Origin: Lindgomyces ingoldianus
Taxonomy: Eukaryota; Ascomycota; Dothideomycetes; Pleosporales; Lindgomycetaceae
Length of the DNA stretch: 62,789 nt
Reading direction: 5' to 3'
Assembly: GCF_010093535.1 (NCBI RefSeq)
Contig: NW_022985218.1
Location: 300,799 to 363,587, forward strand
Shown here: piece by piece, positions 23,559-35,078 of the stretch
Numbering within the stretch: position 1 is the first letter of the stretch
Layout: every line of letters begins with the position of its first letter
Translations under genes and position numbers: made by a program
The notes under the pieces: generated by a model
The model's database searches: none
Told to the model about the DNA's origin: nothing
Seen by the model: the letters and a program-made list of their open reading frames with translations, nothing else

Positions 23559-23962
23559 TGTTAGATATGCGCACCTACTGTCAAGACAGGAGGAACGCTG
23601 GACGAAAGCTGCTACATAGTACGAGCAATAAGCTCGAACAGCAAGTTGCTGCATGTTGCAGCATTTTGCAACAAATTGCAGCATGTTGCAGCAAATTGCA
23701 GCATTTTGCAGCAAATTGCAGCATGTTGCAGCATTTTGCAATATTCTGCAACAAATTGCAGCATGTTGCAAGCTGGTCGCGCATAGGGCTAGTGCGCGAG
23801 GGACTCGGATCGGAAAAACAAAAGCCGAGCAACACGAGTAGAGCAGGAAAAGGATCAATAAATAAACACAATCAATCATCATCCCACACATCATATCCAA
23901 ACCCATCATATCTAAACCCATCATTCATCTTAGGAAGCCTAGAAACAGTGCTTTAATCTAAC
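23559..23962 (+). repeat. TGTCAGAT solo-LTR/MITE family, copy 3, TSD TTACC
   Basis: 404 bp with ends TGTTAGAT/ATCTAACA (each with one C-to-T or G-to-A change from consensus). TTACC is duplicated at 23554-23558 and 23963-23967. The paralogous empty site at about 20884-20895 reads CTAGTTACCTAG. About 12 minisatellite units. Confidence 0.92.
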
Positions 23963-24860
23963 ATTACCTAGCTAAGCTACTTTTAGCTATTCTTATCTCT
24001 CTAAACTTATAATAATTGCTTTAGTAGATATCTAGCCTATTATAAACTCTCTTTTATTAAAGTTATATATGTTATTATTCTAAATGCTATACTTTGTTTT
24101 AATATTCTTTATAAAGTTAAACTAGCTTTAAATTACTATAAAATTTTTATAAAAAGCTTTTTTATAGTTATACTTATACTTAAACTTTACTTTAAGCTTT
24201 AAGTAGTGCTTAATAAATATATTAAGCGAGTTTATGCTAATATAGCCTATATTATGCTTAGCGTGTAAAGAATTTGCTATATTAGCTATAGCTACTAGCT
24301 AAGAGGGAAATTCTTCTACATCTAGCTTAAGTATGTGCTAAATAATTACCTACTTTTTATTATTATTTAGCTTTTATAAGTTAGCTGTATAATTAGCTTA
24401 AAAAAGTTGTCTAGTGTGTTAGTTACTTATTATTTTTTTAAAAGACCCTATAGATAGCTGCAGCGTGTTACTTAAAAAGTGTTACATTTTATATAGAGGA
24501 TAAAATAGCCTAGCAGTAGCTGTGTCAGATTGAAGCACTGTTTCTAGGCTTCCTAAGATGAATGATGGGTTTGGATATAATGTATGGGATGATGATTGAT
24601 TGTATTGATTTATTAATCCTTTTTCTGCTCTACTCGTGTTGCTCGGCTTTTTGTTTTGCCGATCTGTCGGGGCAGGTAATCGATGAAATGTCTTGGCATT
24701 CTCGCTTCGTCAAATCCCCCACCCAAATTACTAGCCGAGTCAGACCAGCGCGCAATAATCGGCCTATCGCGTATATATCAGACTTGCTCTCGTCGTCAAA
24801 GTGAGGCCTGTGGAATTGCCTAATTGGGTAATTGTGAAGCTGACTTTTGGTGTTTTGCAG

Positions 24861-25430
24861 ATGGTTTTCGCGAGCTCTGTAGACGCTCCTCCAGCCAAAT
24901 CTACGCGTTTGAGTAGCCGTGGCAAAGCACCTCCTAAAGCACCTACCCGGGCACCAAAGAAGGCACAGAAGGCTTATCCTAAGGCTTGTAAGCAAGCAGC
25001 AGCAGCAGCTGCTGCTGCTGCCAAACAGCGTTTGAAGAACTCAGTTGCCTTTGTAGAAGCTCCTCCTTCGCCTCTAGCTTCTATCGTCGAATTGCCGTCG
25101 TCTCCGCCACCTGTTCCGCGACCTGTTCCGCGACCTGCTCTGTTACCTGCCCTGCCACCTGCTCTGCCACCTGCTCTGCCACCTGCTCTGCCACCTGCTC
25201 TGCCACCTGCTCGAGCTTCGTCGCCCGTTGAACCTGAGCAGCCACAGTATGAGATTAATATACAATATTCGCTTCGCGTTAACACAGTGAGGAGGCCTGG
25301 GGATGTAGAGAGCACCGAGCGATGCTTCCTCCTCCTATTGTCAATGGAGGATAAGGTGATGGCGTTGATCGACAACCCAGCATCTACAATTGATGGACGG
25401 GAGTACACCTGGCAGAGTCGCGTTGTTTAG
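24861..25430 (+). pseudogene. Transposon accessory ORF (Ala/Pro-rich N-terminus), truncated by stops
   Basis: An ATG at 24861 opens a 189-codon frame with a poly-Ala tract (about residues 55-63) and a Pro-Ala-Leu repeat of five ALPP-type units (about residues 105-118), ending YTWQSRVV and TAG. The same frame continues past the stop as recognisable protein (for example GGRRTQKLLREA and SKLDY), interrupted by about 15 TAGs, to about 26400. The decayed element at 29024-32553 has a counterpart. Function unknown; it is a companion protein of this transposon family. Confidence 0.6.
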
Positions 25431-26689
25431 TTTAAATGTAACAGGAGGGGTGCTACTTTCCAGCAGCTCCTACTTACTAATTTTAGCTTAACAGAGGAGA
25501 TTTGCCTATTTAACGCTGTTAATCTCCATTTTAAGCGTTATAAGGGTGCTACGCGCGTAGAGTTTTAAGTAGAGATCTCTCTACAGGTTAAGGCATTAAA
25601 GAAGGCGTTTATATGTAACACATTAGTAAACAAGCTATCCTCACCACCTGCAAAGGATAATACCCTAATAACAGGCGGAAGACGTACGCAGAAGCTTCTG
25701 CGCGAAGCCTAGGCTATTAATTGCGTTACTGCCATTAAATCTAAGCTAGATTATTAGTTAATAATCTATAAGATGTGGCAATGCAGTGTAGCTAGTTGTA
25801 ATAACTTTAGGAGATAGTGTTATATCTATCTAAACAGCAGCTACTATAAGATTAAGCCTGTTAATGCTAAGCAGTAGTTGCAGTTAATTGTTAACAGCAA
25901 GTCCTTAGCTATGCTCCCTTATCTAGATGTAATTAAGGTGTTAAAGCTACGCGGGAATTAGCTTAAGTTTAATCCCTATAGCCGCTAGAGAAAGAAGAAG
26001 CGGCAGGACTTATTATTATTATTAGATAGAGGCCTATTAATTAGGAAGCTGTAGAAGCAAGCTAAAAAGCAGCGTGTATTAAATTAGATAGTGCAGATGG
26101 AGGAAGACAAGGTTGCTTAGGCTAAGAGGCGTAAGCTTTAAGAGTTTTAGCTTTAGCAGATAAGGGCAGCAGCTCTACCTCCTTTAGTTCTGCTAGCTTA
26201 CTTTAATCTACAATATTAACAGCCTTACTAAGCAGAGACACTAGCATGAAAGCCTATTCTAGTTCTCTTATCTAGCCTAGTGGCTGGAGGAGGCGAAGAG
26301 GATACTTGAGAGGTTGTACAGAAGTTCTTTGCGTGGCTTATTGTACAGCAGCTAGAGGACGAGCGCGCTGATTTTAAACAGGCTCGTAAGGTAGCTGTTG
26401 AACAGAGATAGACTATTAAGGATCTCTGCTAAATAGCTAACTTTAAAGGCGACCTCTATTCTATTGCTATAGGATTTAGCCTTAAGGATGGCGTAGTTTA
26501 ACACCTTAGCAAGGATCTCTGCTGTTTTAAGCAGGTATATTGTACGGCAGGCAGCCTTCTCACCCTCGGCGGAGGTGCTAGAGCTGAGGTTAGTGGGTAG
26601 GTGAGAGGTGAAGACAATGCAACGTAAAAGTGCTTTATATATTACTATTGTATATAGAGACACCCTATATAGCATTAATGGAATTATTT

Positions 26690-27776
26690 AGTACTATAGA
26701 ATCTCGCGCCTCACCTAATTAAGCTCCTCCTGCTTAATATATAGTCCGCCAGCAGCGTATTTGAAGTGCTTCTTTGCAAATCCATCACAGTTGCTCTTGT
26801 GAACAGCAGCGGCTAAGAAAGCTCTAAAGTCACCTCTATAACAAGCGCGCACATACACGTAGTTCCTCTAAATCTAAGCCTTTAAAACTGCAAAGGTAAG
26901 CTTAATAGGATTATAATTAGGCAAGTATAGAGGCAGATAACAAACAGAATAGCCAGCAGCCTGAATAACAGTCTCTACTTCATCGTTTGTGTAGATAGCA
27001 ACGTTATCAAGTATAACAACCATGTGTTTAGGACCGTACACTAAGCAGAGTGTGGGAATAAGGCTGTTCTGAATCCACTTAATAAAATCCTCCCTGTTAA
27101 AGTAGCCTTCCTTAATCGCCGTACATGGAAGGTAGCCGTGTACAGTATACGCAGGTAGAATTGCCTAGGTGTCTCCTTGCTTAATGCTCTAAGTATAACA
27201 GCTCTTATAGCCTACAGGAGCATAAGCATGGTGCCGCCAGCCAGTCTTCTTATTAAATATTAACTTGTCTAGAAACACAAGGTCATTAGCAGCAAATTGC
27301 CTCATAGCGCAGCAATAGCGCTCCCTTAACTCCTCGTTACAATTAATAGAGTATGGCCTTAGGCTTCAGCAGCTCCAACCTTAATCCTTTAGGAAGTTTC
27401 CTACACACCTGCGGCTTACCTTAAGCCCGCGTTTAATAAGCAGCCACTTAACTATTTCATCTTAATACATCCATCCAGAACAAACAAGCTGCTCAAACAG
27501 AGCCTCAGCGTCTTCCCTAGCAATCTTCGGTGGCTGTCCAAGCTTCTTTGTAGGTGGCTTTCGCACGCTGCTATGCTCCTTCAAGTTCCTTATTACATTA
27601 TACACAGCACCTCTACTACAGCCCTCACGATCAGCGATGAGCTGAGGCTCCCATCCAAGAAGGAGAAAGCGCACAATATTCCGGCGGGTTTGATCAGAGA
27701 GGCCGCGGGTGCTTAGAGGCAGAGGACGTGGTTGCTGGAGCTGAGGTGCTCGAGAAAGCCCGTGGGCGCGATACAT
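26690..27776 (-). pseudogene. DDE_3-type transposase, interrupted by nonsense codons
   Basis: The ATG at 27776 opens MYRAHGLSRAPQ. A helix-turn-helix region follows (GLSDQTRRNIVRFLLLGWEP, then REGCSRGAVYNVIRNLKEH). After a stop near 27462 the same protein continues: DEIVKWLLIKRGLKVSRRCV, GWSC-stop-SLRPYS, LVFLDKLIFNKKTGWRHHAY, then MVVILDNVAIYTNDEV and YLPLYLPNYNPIKLTFAVLK. These are the DDE_3 landmarks (D...D...NP-stretch) of Tc1/mariner-IS630-type transposases. Stops fall where Gln or Trp is expected, as after RIP. It is not functional as read. Confidence 0.85.
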
Positions 27777-28440
27777 GGGCGTGTAGGGTAACGCCAAACG
27801 GCTCTCTAAAACATCAAAGTTAGCCTCACGATTACCTGATTAGGCAATGATTCGGGATCAACTCACGAGCTCTTGTAGATGCGTCGATAGGTGAAAATGC
27901 GGGCTAGTTGCGCGTTGGGTCTGACGCGGCTAGTAATTTGGGTGGGGGATTTGACGAAGCGAGAATGCCAAGACATTTCATCGATTACCTGCCCCGACAG
28001 ATCCGAGTCCCTCGCGCACTTGCCCTATGCGCGACCAGCTTGCAACATGCTGCAATTTGCTGCAACATGCTGCAAAATGCTGTAAAATGCTGCAACATGC
28101 TGCAAAATGCTGTAAAATGCTGCAACATGCTGCAAAATGCTGCAATTTGCTGCAACATGCAGCAATTTGCAGCAACATACTGTTCGAGCTTATTTCTCGT
28201 ACTATGTAGCAGCTTTCGTCAAGCGTTCCTCCTGTCTTGACAGTAGGTGCGCATATCTGACACTCTTAGTGTACGCGACATTTTATTTAAAAGCTTAAAG
28301 TGTAAGCTGCATCTAACATTTCTTTAACACATCTAAGTAGTGTTGCTAGGAATGCATTAGTGTAAGAAAAGTAGTATAGTAGGGTCTTAGTAAAAGTAAG
28401 CAACTTAGGTGTGTGAGCAACTTGCCTGTAAAGTACGTTA

Positions 28441-29023
28441 ACACTAAACTATTTTGCTATCTAAGTAATATTAGGTTTTTTACCTAGATGTAGTAATTCT
28501 AGCGCTGTTAACGCAGCTAAAATTAGGTCTCTATTAGTGGAGTTAGAGTTATGTTGAAATTTTGAATTTTCTGAAGCGAGTGTGCGCCAGGTGAAACCGT
28601 GCGTCAGATGCCAAGCTACGGTACGCGCTAGAACACGGGAAGCATGCTGATTCCCGCGCTAAAATACAGAGTCTATAGTACGAAACAGAGAAACCTTTTA
28701 CAGATCCTCTTTAAGAGTTGATTTATTATATTCTTTTCACAGGAGTATACAGCCAAGGTACCGAAATGAGATAATATGCAATTGAGCTTGATGGAGCAGG
28801 GGTGCAAAATGAAAGCAGTTTCTGACACTCTGAAGAGAACAGACGATACAATCAACATTATTGTATTCTTAAGCTACAGAATAGATCTTAGAGAGGAATA
28901 TATATAGAATCTTATTATATTACTCGGGACTTAAAAGAACGGTGGAGAAAATTATTAGGTTGCTAAAAAAATAGATTCGTTTCGGCACAGGTGGTTTTTC
29001 GCTACGCGTGGAGGAACGTTAGT
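28441..29023. other. Spacer, nothing recognised
   Basis: Mostly AT-rich with one GC-normal patch at about 28570-28670. A 61-codon minus frame at 28673-28858 has no domain and no supporting context. Confidence 0.45.
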
Positions 29024-32000
29024 ATCTATTGTGTGCAAAAATTGGGAAATTTCTTGGCGTTCCTTAGATCTTTTTTTTCCTTACTAAAATTGCATAGGAG
29101 ATCACAATCTTAATAGAATTCCTAATATATTAATAAATCCTTTTTAAATATTGTTAGTAAGTTAAAGCCTTAAGTTTATATAAAAATACTGCTCTTAGCT
29201 TAATTTTTAGAGTAACAGGACAACAATGGGCCTAAAACAGAAGGCCAGAGCAGCCCTAGCTACCTAGACGCGTTAAATTAACCTTAGTAGCAACCTACTA
29301 GCCTATTCTATGCGTGTGAGGGCACAGGGCCTGTTAAGCAAGCGTAAGGAGACTGCTAGTAGTACTAAACTAAAGTTAGCGCGTTATAAGTTAACCTAAT
29401 AGTAAGAGCAAAGTAGGAAAAGCTTACTATATCCTAGCGCCTACTAAGAGCAAGCCTGCACCCTAGAAAGTAGTAAAAGCAACTAAACAATCTGCTCCTC
29501 CTGCTCTAGCTTAGCAAGAAGCTGTTCCTATAGTTCCTGCCTGTTACCCTAAGCCTAATACCTTATCTAATATACTTAGGGATGACCTTTTTTTGCTGCT
29601 AAGGAGCTCCCTTTTAACTTTTATCTTATCTTAGCCTGCTCCTGCTTCTGCGGCTGCTAGGGAGTCTTCCCCCCCTAATTAAATAGTGGAGTTTAACGTT
29701 GCTGTACAATATTTAGTGCGCGTGAACAGTAATAAGGCTAATAGTAGGCTAGTAGATAAGGTTATTTCTTAGGCGTTTTTCTTGCTCTTGCAGGTAGAGG
29801 ATTAGGTTAATGCTATAATTAAGGGCCCTTTTGTATAAAAGCATGTAAAGGCTTAAGATTTCTATATTACCTTACGCGCTGTTTAATATAGGGCTAACAA
29901 GTAGGGGGCTAGCTAGCAGCTCTAAATAATAGAGGACTTTAGGCTTAGTAAAGAACAGAGGCTGTTCTTTAGCGTTAAACACTATATAAGGCGCCTTAAA
30001 GGCGCAGATAGGGTGGATATTAAAGTAGAGGTAAAGCTTATGTGTAAGGTAATAATAAAAGCCTTTCTATGTAACTAGTTAGTAAATAAGCCTTTATCTA
30101 ATCCTCCTATTACTCTAGGCTACAGAGAAAAGTTACCCTAGCGTATACAGTAGCTGTTAAATAAGAATTGTACTTATTAAAGGATCTAGGATCTTACTAC
30201 TAGTATTAATAGCTAGAGTTAGATCTCTTATATATAAAAGTGCTAGGTATTAACCTATAACAACTTTAAGCACCTCTGCTATGTTTACTAGGCTACTTAT
30301 AAGCACTTTGCTGTAAAAGACGCTAATTTAGAGTTGTAGGCTTAGGTAATCTTTAAAGGCTAAGCATATGTAAATTAGCTACTAATAGAGCTTATATAAT
30401 ACTAGCAAACTTTAATAGGGAACTAGCTAAGAGTAAACCTGCATAATAAGTAAAAAAAGAAGTGTTATAGCTTCTTATTATCTTTAAGTAATAAAGATAA
30501 GCTTAGGAAGATAATAAAAGTAGCTAAAAAACATAAGATCTAAGAGAGACTATAGGCTATAAAGAAAGCAGCTAATAAACAGTAGAAGGCTTAGAAGATA
30601 AGAAAGTAAGCTTTTTAACAGTAGCAGCTTTAGCAGCAGTTTTAATTAACTAACTATAATATGTTAGGTCTAAGAAATCTGCTGTTTCTGTTTTTAAATG
30701 TACTTTATCTGCTTTTTACTTCTTTAACAGCTGCTCTCTGCCTAGAGACTTTTAAACAACCTATACCTATTCTAAGCTTAAGCCCTATTGCTAGCAGCAG
30801 AAAAGATAACTTATAGGTGTTAGTAAAAAAGTTTTTTAACTAGCTTGTTAAACAACAACTAGTTAAAGATTATAAAGACTATATATAGGCAAGGGATATA
30901 GTAATAGAGTAGAAGTAGATGTTAAAGGATCTTAAAAAGATGTTAATCCTTTAGAGTAAATTATATATAGTAGCAGTAGAGGCTCTGTTTAGGTTAAAGG
31001 ATAGAATAGTATATTATTTTTATAATAAGCTTTGTTAATTTAAACCTAAATATTAAACTACTTAAGAACTATTAAATATTTATAAGGTAACAGAGCAGAG
31101 ATTAAGTGCTAAGGAGGAAATTTAATAGACTTAGGATTCTAACAAACGCAGAGTTTTTAGTAGCTAAATAAGGTTAATTAGAGTTTAATGTCTTATTGTT
31201 TTATAACCTAATATCCTTATAGTCTCTGTTATCCTAGGAATCCTTATTACAACCTTGTTAAGCGCTAATTTTAGCTCTTACCTAATTAAGCTCCTCTAGC
31301 TCTATATATAACTCTCTAGCAGCGTATGTAAAGTGTTTTTTAGTAAAATAATTACACTTACTACTCCTAATTGCGTCCTTAAGGAACAGGCTAAAGCTTG
31401 TATACTGCTACTAATAGTATAAATAGTTCCTCTTAATCTATGCCTTTAATACCCTAAAGGTTAACTTAATAGGATTATAGTTAGGTAAGTACAGTAAGAG
31501 GAAACAGATAATGTAGCTAGTAGCCTTAAGGATAGTTGTAACAGCTTATTCTAATAGATTAAGACGTTATTAAGGACTATAACTATAGGCTAGGTCCTGT
31601 AGGTTGCTTAAAGTAAAGAGAGGAGGCGCTGCTTAATCTAATTAATAAACTCTTTATAATTAAAATATTCTTTCTTTACCCCTGTACAAGGCAGGTATCT
31701 GTTTACTGTATAGGCTAGGAGGATGGCCTACGTCTTCCCGCGCCTTATATCCTAAGTATATTAACTTTTATAGCCCACAGGCCTATAAGCCTTATGCTGC
31801 TAGCTAGTTTTCTTATTAAAGATAGACTTGTTAAGAAACACTAAATTGTCCTATGTAAACTAATAAAGAGAGCAATAGTAGAGCTCTTAAAGCTCCTTAT
31901 TATAAGCCTGCAAGAAAGGCTGTAAGGTACGCCTGCTTTATCTATACTAGGTGAGGTAACAGGAGATTGTAGATCTATTAACCTTTACGCCTCTTTCTAT

Positions 32001-32553
32001 CTATAGCTAATAGGCTTGTTTGTCCTAGTATCTCTATCTGCTGCAGATTAACTTCTTAAACAGAGCTTTGCTATCTTTATTGCTAATTTTAGAAGGTCTT
32101 CTAAGCTTTATAGTGGGTGGCTTACAAACACTGCTATAAGCCTTAAGATTATTCTCTACATTATAAACTGTGTAGAGAGAACAACCCTTATAATTAGCAA
32201 TTGCAGTTCTAGGCTATCTAAGCAGAAGAAACTAACAGATGTTTATACAAATGCAATTATTAAGCCCTTAGGTGCTTAGTTTAAGATATTAGGGTGATCA
32301 GGGCTGGCTAGGAAGGATGGAGACGCTATAAGCGCGATACATTGCAAACAAACGCGTTGTTACTCCTAAAAAAGTTAGTATAGGCGCTTCTCTATACAAA
32401 CTAAAGGCTTTAACCTACCTAGGGCTAATCTAATTGTTATTTGTTGATATATTAGGAATTCTATTAAGATTCTGATCTCCCATACAATTTTAGTGGGGGA
32501 AAAAAAGATCCAAGGAACGCCAAGAAATTTCCCGATTTTTGCACACAATAGAT
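29024..32553 (-). mobile_element. Second Tc1/mariner-like two-ORF transposon, heavily decayed
   Basis: Inverted termini of roughly 150 bp start ATCTATTGTGTGCAAAAAT at 29024 and end with the inverse at 32553. Both read through AATTTCTTGGCGTTCCTT and AGAATTCCTAATATAT. A plus-strand relic at about 29226-31150 parallels the accessory ORF of the first element. A minus-strand transposase relic at about 31240-32340 aligns with its DDE_3 transposase; for example, the AATTAAGCTCCTC...AGCAGCGTATG region is shared. Stops are far more frequent than in the first element, so it is older or more heavily mutated. Confidence 0.75.
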
Positions 32554-33130
32554 GAGGAAAGCTCGGGAACTGCCCCGTAACAGAACACTGTTGTCTTGCA
32601 TCTGCCGTCTTGCCCATTCATGAACGTGCTCTACGCGGTAGGTGTATCAAGGGCAATCCCTACTGTGTATCCCTGGGAAAGACGCTTAATGGTCCTCTTG
32701 ATATAGTATTAGGAGTTTAGAAATTCTCCAAAGTCCGAGGGCGATATGGAATCGAGCGCAAAGCATGAGTGCATGGAGTCCGTAGGAGCTGACCAATGGA
32801 GGGCCTGTTGTGTGGCCATTGTGTTTTAGCCCACGACGAAGGATTGTGAAGTTCAACATATCAGCCAATTGCTTTGCGAGCGAGACCCAGTGGCTGGATC
32901 GCCAAGGTTCCTGGATAGCAGAAATGCCGAGGTCGATGAAAGGCAATTTTTCGTGTTGGTAATCACGCTAGGCACGCATATAGGGGAGCAGAATCCGTTC
33001 AGTTTTTATCATCAATTCCCGCGTTAGAAATTAGACTACGGCACGTGTTGTCTCGGTTCATCTGAGGATCTTTGGACATAGGACAGTTCCTGAGCCTACA
33101 CCCTCAACTAAGTGATACTATTTGGCCTCG
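32554..33130 (-). other. GC-normal stretch with one unassigned frame (32686-32946)
   Basis: The minus-strand frame 32686-32946 encodes 86 residues starting MPFIDLGISAIQEPW, with a hydrophobic middle. I recognise no domain, and no intron-linked partner was found. It may be a fragment of a dead gene between the transposon and the membrane-protein gene. Confidence 0.3.
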
Positions 33131-34448
33131 CTACTTCCCTGATCTCACGTGGTGAAGTTCGAAATCTGTGACAGCTGCCTTAGAGCCGTCATCCATCTTC
33201 ACATATTCTTTGTTGGAGGTGTGGTGGGTCATATCCGCCGACCGTGGCTTGTTCCCTCTACCCGCGATCGTCCCAACGGCGGATCCAAAGGTATCGTTGA
33301 TCCTCGTAGATAGTTTCTCCGCCGTTGTTCGGAGATAAGGTTTTAGTGCAATTAGAGAGGGCCCAATGATGGCGGCTGAAAGCTCTGATTGTGTGGGAAT
33401 CCACATAGTGTAGCCATACTTGTCGAACTGGGGAGGAATCACTCGACTGGCTTGCGACATATACCCTATTTTCATTACCGCTGCCTCTGTTGTAGGAGAA
33501 ATTCGGGAGTAGGCTCACATCTTGGGTCAATAGTTCCCGTTCGTCCCCACTGTAAGCCGAAAATTGCCAGCTTGTATGCGGCAGCGACACACGCTCTAAT
33601 TGAAGGCAATCAGCAAGAGCCTGCTCCAGAGAAGAAGCCGCGCACTTACGATGTACCCAGAGCGAATATAATAATCACTCCAATACGCCTCTTTAACGGC
33701 ATTTGTAATCCTATCACGGATCCGATGGGCAGAAACAGAAGTTCTAAATCTTGCAGAAGGCTGACGCTGTAGAGAAGGGCAGTATAGATCCAGTAGTTAA
33801 CGTTGTCACCACAGTATTCACGCCTCTCAAATGGCTTCCAGAACTTATGAAGAGGCTTACAGAGGAATCCAGCATATGTTACGAAGCCAGCGATGTAGCA
33901 ACCGACGAAGACCAGGGATGCCCGAATGACTATCCGCATGGGCTTGCTGGCTTTAGAGAAGACTCGGTCGTAGAATAGAAGAATGGATATGCGTACGAAG
34001 CCTGAAGCGAGAGGGTACAGGAAGGATGTCATAACGAGGCCCTATTGAAGGTTAAGAATGGAGCTACAGCAAGCATGACGGCTCACCTTGCCCCATAGCT
34101 CGAATTCTGGCATGGTGACCTCCCAAAGAGGCTTCCCGATGCCCGCTTTGGCATTCACATAGCATGCCATGATGGAGTGAGCAATGTAACACACCTGCGA
34201 GGAGTAAACACGAGTTTTTCTGCCACTGTTCACCATCAGCCCCACAGGAGACGTACCAGCGCTGGCACCATTGCCCAATCGTCGAGTCCAAAGGTCTTAG
34301 ACTTCCAACGAAACACCAGGCGGAGCACAGCCGTCAAGCTGGCTACGATAAGAAAGACGATGATGAATATGGCTACATCCCATTTCTTGTGTATGTCATT
34401 CAGCTGAATCGGCGGTGCAAGAAGGTTAGGGTCGGGACCAACATCCAT
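33131..34448 (-). CDS. SAT4/Pth11-like rhodopsin-domain integral membrane protein, five exons, 367 aa
   Basis: Exons (minus strand) are 34257-34448, 34087-34194, 33650-34041, 33519-33595 and 33131-33465. The introns are 62, 45, 54 and 53 nt with GTACGT, GTGAGC, GTAAGT and GTGAGC donors and AG acceptors; all phases agree. The start ATG (34448) has an A at -3 and G at +4. After a short N-terminus, TM1 is about residues 25-43 and FGLDDWAM about residues 53-60. The family signature continues with GIGKPLWEVTMPEFELWGK, GLVMTSFLYPLASGFVRISI, CDNVNYWIYTALLY-like and DKYGYTMWIPTQSELSAAII, giving about seven membrane segments. The C-terminal tail is hydrophilic. Members lie in the plasma membrane and some (Pth11) sense surfaces or signals; no ligand can be inferred here. 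It lies downstream of the cupin gene on the same strand. Confidence 0.88.
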
Positions 34449-35078
34449 CGTGAGGCATAGAATCGCAGTCGGATGGATTACAACAGCTGAGTTGGAGTGG
34501 AAGAGGGAAGGCAATTAAATGACGGCAAAGCAGAGCGCACGCTCCCCCGGGGCCCGTTGCAAGGGAAATGCATCTGCATCTTTTGTTGCGAAGAACGTTT
34601 CGTGCCCGCAAAGCTATGGCCGGCTCCTGCATGTACTATGGAGACAACGGTACGGGCCGGAGCGATGCCCGGACTTCAAATCGATCTCCGCTACGATGCA
34701 TGCCCCACACCAGTCACAACGGACTATTGCACCCCGAATTCGGGATATGGAGGGCAAGCCTGCGGCTATGCGCGATTTGGCATTGTAGTAGCCTTCTGCT
34801 GGTATGGAGGAACAGTGGGATAGGCGGACCTGAATAATTGGTGACAGAGTTGCCGCACGAACGACTTCACTAGTGATGGAAATCTAAGGAATAGTAAGGA
34901 TCCGGCGAGCAGGCACGGACCACAGTAAGCTTACGCCGAGATTGAATGGGCTGCACGTTGGAGTGATGAGCAACTGAAAAGTGCAGAGAACCCGGCACAT
35001 TCTTTTTAAGCGAAGTGTCGGCCTCCCACTGATCGGCAATAATACTATGCGATAAGACCACCTTCGTTCCCCATCGCT
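34449..35078. other. Intergenic region between membrane-protein and cupin genes
   Basis: About 630 bp, the likely promoter of the membrane-protein gene plus the cupin 3' end. Overlapping frames on both strands show no domain or codon support. No clear regulatory motif was identified. Confidence 0.5.

Larger units (their letters stand above)
24665..27999 (-). mobile_element. Tc1/mariner-like (DDE_3) transposon with about 90-bp terminal inverted repeats
   Basis: The left terminus TGTCGGGGCAGGTAATCGAT (24665 on) and the right terminus ending at 27999 are inverted copies over about 90 bp with few differences. The junction is GATC on both sides. Because GATC is palindromic, the target duplication could be GATC or just AT. 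The element holds two convergent coding regions: a plus-strand ORF of unknown role on the left and a minus-strand DDE transposase on the right. Many in-frame TAGs occur in both, yet the termini are almost pristine. Family assignment rests on the transposase motifs; superfamilies other than Tc1/mariner-IS630 are less likely. Confidence 0.85.
24523..28262 (-). repeat. TGTCAGAT solo-LTR/MITE family, copy 4, split by a DNA transposon
   Basis: The halves 24523-24664 and 28000-28262 join at GATC to give a complete family member in reverse orientation, with about 15 minisatellite units in the right half. The insertion is the element at 24665-27999. Around the outside, ACATTTTAT occurs once before 24500 and once near 28281, hinting at another small insertion event. 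Confidence 0.85.
19678..28438 (-). mobile_element. Fot1/pogo-like remnant, 5'-truncated host of five insertions
   Basis: Pieces 19678-19700, 21567-21732, 23127-23558, 23963-24522 and 28263-28438 reassemble into a copy of the element at 19701-21566, lacking one end. It finishes with the family terminal repeat (...AAGTACGT, then TA at 28439-28440). The pieces are separated by a complete Fot1-like element, a foldback derivative, and two TGTCAGAT repeats, the second carrying a Tc1/mariner-like element. Each junction can be checked against the intact paralogue. All coding content is ruined by TA-rich mutations. Confidence 0.8.

Noticed and set aside
34497..34837. Overlapping plus-strand frames upstream of the membrane-protein gene
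   Set aside because: Three frames are open over the same stretch with no recognisable product. This is probably promoter/5' UTR sequence of the minus-strand gene.
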